Source of the DNA: Pseudogymnoascus destructans
Taxonomy: Eukaryota; Ascomycota; Leotiomycetes; Thelebolales; Thelebolaceae
NCBI RefSeq assembly: GCF_001641265.1
Contig: NW_020167537.1
Location: 372,001 to 436,000, forward strand
Direction of reading: 5' to 3'
DNA length: 64,000 nucleotides
Made by a program: the position numbers and the translations under genes. The notes beneath the pieces are model-generated. The model did no database searches, was not told where the DNA came from, and was given only the letters and a program-made list of their open reading frames with translations. Below are positions 52,186 to 61,620 of this stretch, piece after piece. The stretch's first letter is position 1; every line of letters starts with the position of its first letter.

Positions 52186-52989
52186 TGTAGGATTGTGGAT
52201 ATGAATAGGAGAAGTCAAGACCCCTTAAATGTTGCTTTCTATCATTGTAGTATGTAGCGTGAATGGTAGAAAAGAAGTCGTCCCTAGTAATGTTAATAAT
52301 ATGAGCCTGTATTATATCTTCAATTTGCTGACCATAAGACTTCTTTAATGGGCTAAAACAGCTAATGTCAAGTGGGTAGAGTAGATGAGAAGAATGAGCG
52401 GGCTTGTAGAGAGTTATAATGTTGTGTTCTACAGTACTCCTCAAACTTGTCTAAGTGGTGGCTCTCATAACCATCAAGGACTAACAAGCGATAACCACGA
52501 ACAGTCTAGGACCTTGTATGATTCTCAAAATGCTGAATCCAATCCATACCTCTCTTGTTTGTAGTCCACTTAATGAAGTTGTAAGCCTAATGTGTCCTAA
52601 CGCATAATTAACCACACTTAACAAGAAGTTGATTAGCCATATCTTAAACAATAGACACCTAGGGGGGAAATTCTTTAGTAGCTAGATTGAGTATATACTA
52701 AACAAGGACAGATTCCTATAGGTTAGTTAATTTCTGTGAGTTGGCTTAGATATGGTGTCGTAAAGGTACGCCTTCTAGATGATGACCTAGCTTGGAGTGG
52801 TCTACAAAATAGATCCTAGCAGCAACTCGAAGAACTTTAGGTCACTTTGCATAGCTTGGATAGCTAGTACTAATTAGATTTCATCATTTTTCTAGGGCAT
52901 GTTTTGTTGTGGAGGATAGTTAGGGGGTTTGGTCACCGCATCATTTTTGGTGCTTTTACTTGTTTGGCGCTTTCGCTATACATGTATGT
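52186..52989 (-). mobile_element. Old, heavily mutated pogo-P1 relative
   Basis: The right terminus is recognisable (TTGGCGCTTTCGCTATACAT then GTATGT, with TA at 52990-52991), and the minus strand encodes degenerate P1-like blocks. An open 103-codon piece (52133-52444) contains HNIITLYKPAHSSHLLYPLD, where the first Gln of the third catalytic block is mutated. It lacks its left end. It shows the P1 lineage has been in this genome for longer than the three fresh copies. Confidence 0.75.
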
Positions 52990-52991
52990 TA

Positions 52992-53320
52992 GGGGTATTT
53001 GAAAACTCTACTTTAATAGTACTATTAACAATTGAACGTCAATGCCTTTAACAAATGCAGAGTCAAGCACCTTATCACTCATTAATAGTGATATTTTTCA
53101 AGACGATACTGCATTGTCACTCTCCTCACAACTAGATTCTAATAGTACTATAGTACTGTCAGTTACATCAAAATGAGGGCGTCATAAACGAACTTCATGG
53201 ATTTGGCAACATGATAGGAATCCTTCAGCAGCATACCAACAAAATGGGCACTTAATGTAGCAATGTTCATATTATACAAAGCAGTATAGAGAATTAGGTG
53301 GTACTGCAGCTCTAGCGAAA
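52992..53320. other. Unassigned DNA
   Basis: AT-rich, with several ACTATTAATAG/AGTACTATAG-like words around 53020-53160. No gene or element ends are recognised. Confidence 0.35.
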
Positions 53321-54009
53321 TGTAAAGCTGACTTCTAAATAATAGAAGACACAGAGGTTTCTTGCATAAGGTTGACTTGACAGAGGAGCCAGGGGATTAA
53401 AACACAAAGGCTTTCCAAGTAACACGTTACAGTATTGTAAAGAATACTATATTAAGTTGAGCACAAAGCTCCTATCTAAGGGAATACTATCTACTTATAT
53501 AGTAGCTTCATGCCTTATAGGTAATCTAGATAATCTGGGTGTGAGAATGGTGTCAAGCTTTCAAAGGAGGATGTGTGCAAGCTATCACGTGTGCTTTACA
53601 GTCTCAAGCAGTCACCACGTCTCTGGCAGAAAAAGCTTCGCAAAGCACTCCAATCTCTTGGATTTGAACCACTCAAAACAGACCAATGCATCTTCATCAA
53701 CAAGGACACAAAGATCATTATTGTCACTTATGTTGTCCCTTGGAAGTACAAGAATTCTGGCCCGGTGGCCACCCCATGAGGACCTATGTGGCATACCTGC
53801 GATGCTTGGAAACCTTAGCATGCAGAATAGCCACGTCTTACATGCATGAATCATAGCTCAACTATCTAATATCCACTATTTCTGGAACTATCCATTAGCC
53901 TGGTCATGCTACAGCCTAGCCCCGCTAGCCTTGTGGCTTCTTAGGTTATGTTACTAGACCCTAGCCCTACTAGCCCCATATCTAACATCATGTTACTGTA
54001 GCTATAACA
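53321..54009 (-). mobile_element. LTR-A copy 6 (AACTATCC type) with an embedded copia fragment
   Basis: The two outer parts match LTR-A copy 4 in reverse: 53321-53540 (TGTAAAGCTGACTTC... through the TATA block) and about 53856-54009 (ATAGCTCAACTATC... to GCTATAACA). About 310 bp in the middle replace about 40 bp of the U3 core and include Ty1/copia reverse transcriptase codons. The 5-mers outside (CGAAA and CTCAT) do not match. Confidence 0.7.
53560..53760 (+). pseudogene. Ty1/copia reverse transcriptase fragment
   Basis: An open frame of about 60 codons with KLSRVLYSLKQSPRLWQKKL and GFEPLKTDQCIFINKDTKII followed by IVTYV. This is the RVT_2 segment just before the YVDD active site of copia elements, but the active site itself is lost. 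It is the only copia coding trace in the window. Confidence 0.75.
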
Positions 54010-54373
54010 CTCATTACCATTTTCGATTGTCTAACACCCTGAATTCCAAGAGTTAATAGAGTTCTTAAATGTTGATGCTAAAGATACTTTGCCTCGAAGC
54101 CATAGTACTATACAGGACTAGACAATACAAAGATACAATCAAGAGAAGATTAAGATTTAACAAGCAATATAATTATCACAATCAAAGATTCATTTCACAG
54201 TCGACTTATAGACATCTCTAAATACAAAATCGTTAATGGGCTTAATTGCACACTATATTAGAGAATGGAGGGCTTTAACAGTCAATACTATCATTACGAG
54301 AGCTGGGAGGGAAACATACTAGTGATAATCAAGCTGGTTTGATTTATACAGTGCTTGAAGAATATGGCATATT
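54010..54373. other. Unassigned degenerate coding DNA left of the LTR nest
   Basis: Degenerate reading frames without a recognisable motif. It probably belongs to the same pogo relic that continues at 56157, because LTR-A copy 7 split a single sequence (ATATT duplication), but this half gives no match I can name. Confidence 0.35.
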
Positions 54374-54659
54374 TGTTATGGCTATTAGCAGAGCTATTAG
54401 CCGAGTGGGTCACAAGATAGGACCCCACGACACCCTGTAGGATGGAACTGTAAGAACTGTTGGAACTCATACAGTTCGTACAGATCATACAGTGCCGAAT
54501 AGATCACAAGATAAGACCCCATTATACAGGATGGAACTGTGACAACTGTTAGAACTCATACAGTTCCTACAGTCCCTTAGGGTGGAACTATGAGAACTGT
54601 TAGAACTCGTACAGTTCCTACAGTTCCTTATAGTTCCCTTTGGCACGATGCCACTATAT

Positions 54660-55971
54660 TATTATACTGACATTCATTGCACTCAGTTTGTAAGGACACA
54701 GGGCACCCACCTCACAGTAATAGCATATGAGACTGCGAGTCGGAGGCTAAACGGATGCTATCCTATAGGTCTACTACGAAGGATACAAAAAAGATGAAGG
54801 GGGAACCCCATTAAGTCTGTTTCCTTAAGTACCCGAAACGGGCCCGACTCGGTTATCCCAACCCTAGCCCTGAACCTTCCACCGCAACAGGTCCGCATTG
54901 ACCCTGAACCCTACACCCTTACCGTCCCCACTATAGTGTAACTCGCTATGTGCTCCTCTACTGGTTCGTAAACCACACCGAGTCGGATTTCATGCTTGTG
55001 GTGACCCTAACAGCTCTGAGGCGGGTTCTTCGAGTATCTAGGTAAGGAGGCATCCTTACACAGTTCGCTATCAAACTCAAGAATAAACTTAGAAATCTCC
55101 TCCTCAAACCTACAAGTTACCATACATATCTTGGCTTATCACACCAAGAACAAGAGCAATACTACTCAACAATTGCTGAAAACTCTTCTACTACATCTGT
55201 TTATGCTACATACATCACAGCATATCATTTGGACACTTATTGAACAAGTTATTAAGAAAATCTTCTCCTTAAGGGGGTGGGCCAATACTACCACATGGAA
55301 TATCTCTCCCAACTAGAGGCCTAGGAACATGGACAATGGCCCTAGAAGCTTCTACAACCCTTTATGATTTATTACACATCATCGCTCCTTAGTTACCCAC
55401 AAGATTGGTTAAGTTATGACATAATTTGTCTATAGGAGTACTCTGACCTTGGACCTCCTTCACTTCCTATAGGCTAGGGACCTAAGACATGGTTTTATGG
55501 GATTCTCTTACGTTCACTACATGATTAACAACCTAGTTGTGGCTCGCACTTGATTTCTAATACAGTTACCCAGCCTGGTTAGTCATGGAAAGTCTTGGAA
55601 AATGAGACAACTACACTCCTTTGGCATAAATAGGATTGCCCTTTTGTTAAGAAAGGGCAAGCAGACAATACAGTAAATCGACTAGAACATACTTCTACAT
55701 CTTTTCCAAGCTCCCAAGCATTGATCTTGTTGTTCTTTGTTTCTGAAAAATCAGTGAGGTGCTAACCTCTGACTTACCCCTGAGTTCTCAGACTCCACAT
55801 TTGTTCAACTTGTCTAAACCACTTCAATACATTATACACCTGATTGCTATGTTGTGGAATAGTCTAAGCTACAACCCTTTGGCTCTGTTTCCTAAGACAG
55901 TGTGTTGTCTTAGTAAAATCATCCCTTCCTTGGGTGGCTAGATTCTCACATCTGGTGCACCCACCATTACA
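54660..55971 (+). mobile_element. LTR-B solo LTR, copy 7, middle layer of the nest
   Basis: It begins TATTATACTGACATTC, the family start TGTCATACTG with two transitions, and ends CACCCACCATTACA. A perfect TATAT duplication (54655-54659 and 55972-55976) is taken from the LTR-A TATA block. It contains LTR-C at 54689-55060. It retains a region around 55180-55330 that the reference copy at 8751 lacks. Confidence 0.9.
54689..55060 (-). mobile_element. LTR-C solo LTR, inner layer of the nest
   Basis: A 372-bp LTR in reverse orientation, starting TGTAAGGACACAGGGCACC and ending GAGGCATCCTTACA, with a perfect CAGTT duplication (54684-54688 and 55061-55065). Its TATA-to-U5 half matches the copy at 46957, but most of the U3 is different sequence. 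Confidence 0.92.
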
Positions 55972-56156
55972 TATATAAGTAGATAGTATTTCCTTAGATA
56001 GGAGCTTCGTGCTCAACTCAATATACTATTCTTTAGAATACTGTAACATGTTATTTAGAAAGCCTTTATGTTTAATCCCCTGCCTCCTCTGTTAAGTCAA
56101 CCTTATGCAAGAAACCTCTGTGCCTTCTATCGTTTAGAAGTTAGCGTTACAATATT

Positions 56157-56760
56157 GTCAAAGATCTCACAACCTAACTGATGCTCTCTTATAGACAACT
56201 TTGGTCAAGAAATGTATTGCTTGTCACTAAGGAAGCTCGCCAACCCTAATTTTTAAAACAGTCGCTATGTTAGCAAAGGGTACAGAGATTATCTCATTAA
56301 TTGACTCTTGTTACTGCTGAAGTCCATACACTTCGAGTAGCAAATGAAGCCCTTAGCAAGCATCATAGGGCTAAAAAGACTCACTCTGCTAAGGAAGTGC
56401 ACTTACTGTAAAGGATGCACATGACATATTGTCTCAAAAAGAGGTAGATGAGTAGGTACAACGTTATAAGCGCTCTAGGGAGGCTTTTTAGAATGAGGGG
56501 AAATTGACTAGACGACACTGTGGTACTTGTGGAAAGACTGGTCATGTTGCAGGAATCGGGGTTCAGAGCCACGGGAGCCACTGGCGTGGCACCCACCCAC
56601 ATATATAGTTCTCAGTAGTTGTAACCTATATACTTCAACTAATCAACAACTTGTCTACCACCAACACTTCCAATGACCTCCAGTGACTATGTGTTACAGG
56701 TCATAATGCACGAACTTATCAAGTAGCTGTAGATATACCTAGTTTATCAGATTCTAAGTA
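56157..56760 (+). pseudogene. Pogo transposase C-terminal relic, interrupted by a 154-bp LTR
   Basis: A degenerate P1/P2-type C terminus: VHTLRVANEALSKHHRAKKT (compare NLRQANEVLSKRRRARKT in P1), then HCGTCGKTGHVA. After the short insertion at 56545-56698 comes GHNARTYQVAVDIPSLSDSK and a stop. Together these restore the zinc knuckle region of the family. Several stops are present. Confidence 0.75.
56545..56698 (+). mobile_element. LTR-D: 154-bp TG...CA insertion
   Basis: It starts TGTTGCAGGAATCGGGG and ends ACTATGTGTTACA, and is flanked by a perfect GGTCA duplication (56540-56544 and 56699-56703) inside the pogo zinc-knuckle codons. An ATATATAG TATA-like box lies near 56595-56605. The size and 5-bp duplication suggest a very short solo LTR; no internal region or second copy is present in the window. 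Confidence 0.8.
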
Positions 56761-57583
56761 GCTTTAGTCAATTTAATGTGTTGTAGTTGCTTAATTATAT
56801 TTTGAAGTGGTAGAGGTGGGGTAGTGCGTGACTTGGTGTCATGCACGACTCAGTGTTATGTGCGACTTGGTGTACAACCACATTATTCATGATTATAAAT
56901 CATGATTATAATTGATTTTCTAACCCTGATTATAAATGCAGCTGTCTCTCTACTAGTAAGTCCATTCTATTCTTTACATCTGTTTTATAGTAACAATTTT
57001 AGTAAGCCAAATACAATGGCTAGAAAACGGAAGGCAGACACTGAAAAGTCAACTAGGAAGTACACCTAATGTGTGGAGAACAGGCGCAAAGACATAAGTG
57101 AGCCTAAGTGTAAGATCGACAATGCAAAGAGGGTAGATACTGCTACAACCACCTATGCTATAAAGAAGGTCCCTGGCACATAGCAATTCAAGGACCTCAC
57201 ATTCTGCTAAACAAGACAAATAAGTCTAGGCAAAAAAGAAGGATAAGGTGAGACTAAAACAGTAAGACTCTCTACCTTCCTTATAGTAATCATTATAGTA
57301 ACTAAGAAACAGTGTTAGAGATGGAGTCTATGTAAGTATTGTTAGGCAAAACCTTAGGATTAGAGCAGGCGGTAGGGCATATGCGCATTAGGATGGTAAC
57401 AACATGGCTTGGGAAACTAAGGAGGAAGAAGATGATGTTATTCAAGAAGCGATGTAGAGGGAAGACAAGAAGGCCAATGGTTATAGGAAGGAAGACCTTG
57501 AGAACACCTAGTTGAAGGTTAAGGGACAGGCTAATGCTACAACCAAGGTACAATCAGCAACACTATTACAAGACCAATACTGA
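56761..57583 (+). other. Unassigned DNA with a decayed reading frame
   Basis: An ATG at about 57016 opens MARKRKADTEKSTRKYT, then a stop, then CVENRRKDISEPKCKIDNAK in the same frame, and more Lys-rich coding-like DNA to 57210. A second coding-like strip lies at 57380-57540. It may be a relic of a DNA-binding ORF of a transposon, but no family is recognised. Three near-repeats of GTGCGTGACTTGGTGTC-like words lie at 56824-56872. Confidence 0.35.
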
Positions 57584-57585
57584 TA

Positions 57586-59445
57586 ACGTACATGTATAGC
57601 GAAAGCGCCAAACAAGCGAAAGCGCCAAAATTATCTACCCTCACGACAAACATTGCGATAAATCTACCACAACATTAGAAATCAATTGAAACTACTCGGA
57701 GTCCTCTTCCTCAGAGGTGTCTATTACAATCTGACACGTGCGCGCATTGTGCCCAGTCTCACCACACTTGCCACAGCGACGGGCACGGGTTTCTTCCCTT
57801 GGCTTCCGACCACGGCTTGCCCTTATTTCCTGCTCTACCTGCTGCACAACATCCCTCTCATCCTGTAGCTCTTGCGCCCCTTGTTGACTAAGTGATCCTC
57901 CTTGCTGTAGTCGTGTTTTCCTAGCTCTCCGGCGCTTGCTTAGTACTTCATTTGCCTGTCGTAGGTTTTGGTTCTCTCCCTTTAGCAGTGCTAATTGATG
58001 CATTATTTGCGATGCACCCTTTGTAAACTGGTCAACAGCTGCATAGATTGAGGTTGGAGAGCTATTTTGATGGCGTGAAATCCGAGTTTTAATAAATGTA
58101 GACTGTGACATAGCTTCAATTGGGTTGTTTGGTGTCTGAGAAACCCAAGGTTGAGCAGTACCTGGGCGGGAGCTTGGAGGCGTTGGTGTCCTTAACTTAA
58201 GATCAAGTGTAGATATTACTCTCTCAGGGTCAAATGGAAGAAGCCCTGCCCCTCGGAACCCGCCTCGAATGTTACTTTCCGTCATTGTAGTGTTAAATGC
58301 AGCATGGAAGGCAGGAAAGAAGTCATCCTTTGTAATATGAGAAATATGAGCCTGCATCATATCTTCAATTTGCCGACCATAGGCCTGCTTTAACGGGCCG
58401 AAACAGCCAACATCAAGTGGCTGGAGTAGATGAGAAGAGTGAGCAGGCATACAAAGCGTAATAATGTTGTGTTCCTTGCAGTACTCCTCAAACTCATCTG
58501 AGTGGTGGCTCTCATGACCATCAAGGACTAACAAGCGATAACCACCAACACTCCGGGCCTTTGTATGCTTCTCAAAGTGCTGAATCCAATCCATGCCTCT
58601 CTCGTTTGTAGTCCAGCCATTTTCAGTAACAGAAATCACCCAATCGCTTGAAAATCCACTATTCTCATACCAAGATGTAAGGTGGTTTTTGCCTGCAACA
58701 ATGATAAATGGTGGTACTGCCCAACCTTGAGAACTAACGCCTTGGATTACTGTAACCCATTCCCGATTACCAGGCTGTACCTTCTTTGCTTTTGCCCGCC
58801 CGTCTGAGCTTGTTACAACCATAGCAGTTGAGATAACGCCCATCATAAACCCAGTCTCATCAAAGTTGTAGATATCTGCTTCATCGATACCATATTTCGC
58901 AATTGTGTTACGCACAAGCTCAAACCAGCCATTAATAACTTCTGGATCTTCGCACTTAGCCCTCTGGTAGTCGTATTTGCGCTGAAAGCGTGTCTGGAGC
59001 TCTACACGCCGCTTAACAAAGTTTGAAGCCCAACGCGACCCAACGCGTGACGCGTCGCGTGTTGCAAGTAGTCGACTTGCCATATCTTCAACAACAGACA
59101 GCCGAGGAGGAAACCCTTTGGCAGCTAGGTCGAGTATATACTGAACAAGGACGGACTCCTCTAGGTTAGTTAATTTCCGTGAGTTGGCTTGGATATCGCG
59201 TCGTGAAGGTACACCTTCTAGACGACGACCTAGCTTGCGGTGGTCCACAGAATAGATCCTAGCAGCAACTCAAAGGCGTAACTTTGGGTCGCTTTGCATA
59301 GCCTGGATAGCTAGCACTAATTGGCTTTCATCGTTTTTATGGGGCATGTTTTGTTGTTGAGGAATTTAACATTTAGTTGGGGGGTTTGGTCACCGCATCA
59401 TTTTGGCGCTTTCGCTTGTTTGGCGCTTTCGCTATACATGTACGT
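57586..59445 (-). mobile_element. pogo-P1 transposon copy 3 (1,860 bp)
   Basis: Same length and perfect inverted ends as copies 1 and 2, with TA on both sides (57584-57585 and 59446-59447), in minus orientation. Confidence 0.96.
57692..59347 (-). pseudogene. pogo-P1 transposase copy 3 (one nonsense mutation)
   Basis: Full length except for TGA at codon 26, the same CGA to TGA change as copy 2. Downstream, 518 codons are open, but no ATG lies at the start of that stretch, so a full protein is unlikely. Where copies 1 and 2 have TWISRHQ, this copy has TRISRHQ (TGG against CGG), so copy 3 keeps the probably ancestral CpG there. Confidence 0.92.
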
Positions 59446-59447
59446 TA

Positions 59448-59815
59448 TAGATATAGAAATTTAAAGGCCTTAGATTCTCTATTTGGTGCTGTAAGTGGAG
59501 AGCAGCATACAAGTCAACATTGAGGCTAATGAAGAAATTCAACACTAACCTAGATTTTACCAACAACCTGCCCCTAGCAATTGACACAGTGACTAGGTAA
59601 GTCACTATAGTAATCAGCTAACATATACAGGACTTATTATAAGAAGACCCCCCTGCACCTCTACTTCACCAAGACACAGATGGCAGTTTGTTGTCCCCAA
59701 CTAAGGAATCTGAGGAGCTTCTCTCCTAGTTCACAATATGTCGATTAAGTTCTGCTTTAAAATATACTAGATAGCCTAATGTACTGTTTCTATACTACAA
59801 GCCATCATTGAAGTA
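59448..59815. other. Unassigned DNA between P1 copy 3 and LTR-A
   Basis: No gene or element end recognised. Short coding-like words only. Confidence 0.35.
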
Positions 59816-60041
59816 AGTTATTATCCATTTATCCACAGATATCCCTTTGGTACGACGCCACTATATAAGTAGATAGTATTTCCTTAGATAGGAGCTTTGT
59901 GCTCAACTCAATATAGTATTCTTTACAATACTATAACGTGTTACTTGGAAAGTCTTTGTGTCTAATCCCCTGCCTCCTCTATCAAGTCAACCTTATGCAA
60001 GAAACCTCTGTGTCTTCTATTGTTTAGAAGTCAGCGTTACA
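59816..60041 (+). mobile_element. LTR-A copy 8, 5'-truncated (ATCC type)
   Basis: It contains the last part of an ATCC-type U3 (TTATCCACAGATATCCC), the TATA block near 59860 and the U5 end GTCAGCGTTACA at 60041. The U3 start is missing, so no target duplication can be paired. Confidence 0.8.
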
Positions 60042-60715
60042 GCAGCAGGCCGCATACAGCCACTAGTCTAACTAAGCATTTTGGAAGTGGATTGCTAAGC
60101 GCCTCATGGTAGACTAAGGCAAAGAGCACCAAACGCTTAGCTGGGCTGTAGCTAAGCTTGTCCGCAAGCATAGGGCGTATATTGCCAAGCTTAATAGCCG
60201 TGAATGACAGACGCTCTAGGCTCCTAGATCACTGTGGTTGATGCTCGATAGGAGGTCAAGCAAGCTTAGCAAGAGGTGTAAGGCACTGCTAATGCAGAGA
60301 CAACTGCATTAGCAGCCTAGCAGCAGGCCTCTCTTGCACTCTAGGCAGACAAGATGCAGCTCTTAAGAGCTGCTTCTCGTGCCTGCTAGCAAGAGGACGA
60401 GAAGGACAAGAGCAGCACTTCCCTCAAGGCCCCGAACCTTATAACTACAGACCCTACAACCTGACGACGACAACGACTAGCCGCCCTAGCACCAGTTATA
60501 GCCTTCAGGGGGATCCTATTGCTATAGGGCTCGAACACCTCATTAGCGTTGTCAAGAGGGCTGCGAGTCAGATAGGCAGCGCCCTAAAGGAGGAGGAGAG
60601 GGAGGAAAAGGATGCTGTTATCAAGAAGCGGCTCGAGGACCTAGAGTCCAAGGTTAGCACTGTTAACGACAATGTCGCACAGATGCTAGCGATGATGCAG
60701 CAGAGGGAGAATTAG
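60042..60715 (+). pseudogene. Harbinger-associated Myb-like ORF, relic copy 2
   Basis: A degenerate frame homologous to 695-2700. Visible words are GKEHKRLAWAVAKLVRKHRA, KLNSRE, DPIAIGLEHLISVVKRAASQ and KKRLEDLESKVSTVNDNVAQ, with MLAMMQQREN before a stop. The last part looks like a coiled coil. Internal stops are mainly TAG/TAA in CTAG/CTAA context, as expected if CA or TG sites were mutated to TA. It pairs with the transposase relic on the opposite strand. Confidence 0.55.
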
Positions 60716-60765
60716 GAGGGGAATTAGGGGTAGGGAAATAGGGATGTATATACCTATATCCCCCT

Positions 60766-60905
60766 CCCCCTAATTCCCCTCCTAATTCCCCTCCTAATTC
60801 CCCTCCTAATTCCCCTCCTAAAATTCCCCTCCTAATTCCCCTCCTAATTCCCCTCCTAATTCCCCTCCTAATTCCCCTCCTAATACCCCTCCTAATTCCC
60901 CCTCT
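60766..60905 (+). repeat. 12-bp tandem array (TAATTCCCCTCC)n
   Basis: About eleven near-perfect units between the two Harbinger relic ORFs, one with two extra A and one with an A for T. The complement of the same unit occurs just upstream (GAATTAGGAGGGGAATTAG, 60711-60730), so the array can pair with it as a large hairpin. Confidence 0.93.
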
Positions 60906-60939
60906 GCTATGATAGATAGGAGTCTACTATAGTGGAGTT

Positions 60940-61620
60940 AATCTAAACTGGTTCCTCCGCTCTCGCCCCTATAGGCATGTCTGCACATTCGTGAGCAAGA
61001 CAGCGACGACAAAGTATGTAGCAACAGACTGTGCATACCAGCCCTTAGCCCCTTTCCAAAGGCAGTATACGTCCAGCTTTGCTAGACAGAGCCAAAGACT
61101 CTCTCAACCTCAATCCTAACAGAGGACAGAGCAGCGTTCCATCACTACTAGTCCTTAGGCAAGCTAAACCCCCTAAGAGGATGCTTGAACAGGCACGCAG
61201 TGCCAAAGGCAGCTGAGCAGGCTAGGTGGCCAAAGACATAGAGGAGGGTCTCATGACGCTCTACAATCTGTTAAGAGGTTAGCACTAGTTACAAGAGGGG
61301 GGAAGGGGGGACTTACCTTGCAGATAGCTACGTTGCAGCCAGACTTACGCCATATAGCCTAGTTACTAACTAGGCTAGCAAATGGCCCTACAAGCAAGCT
61401 GATCAAGACATCTAGGGTATGGATGGCTTGCTAGTTAATGTCGTAAAGGTGCTTGTGTCTAGAGAACACAGCTCTCTAGGCCACATTGCCTTGTAGCTGG
61501 CAATGTGGACAGAAAGTGCCATCTGCAAAGCCCTAGACCCCCCCAACCCCACAGACTCTCTTGACCCTAGTACTAGCTGGTGGTATGTCAGCGTGTGGTG
61601 CCACTAGAGACTCGGCCTAA
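60940..61620 (-). pseudogene. PIF/Harbinger transposase (DDE_Tnp_4) relic, copy 2
   Basis: The minus strand encodes GFADGTFCPHCQLQ (first catalytic Asp region, near 61500-61545), then HTLDVLISLLVGPFASLVSN with a following AIWRKSG segment. After a gap come HETLLYVFGHLACSAAFG and NAALSSVRIEVERVFGSV with a stop near 61080. These are successive blocks of PIF/Harbinger transposases. Premature stops are frequent. Confidence 0.7.

Larger units (their letters stand above)
54374..56151 (+). mobile_element. LTR-A solo LTR, copy 7 (ACAGTTCC type), outer layer of a triple nest
   Basis: It starts TGTTATGGCTATTAGCAG and ends GTTAGCGTTACA, with a perfect ATATT duplication (54369-54373 and 56152-56156). An LTR-B (54660-55971) sits in its TATA block, and that LTR-B holds an LTR-C. 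The U3 has three ACAGTTCC-word modules, as in copy 1. Confidence 0.92.
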
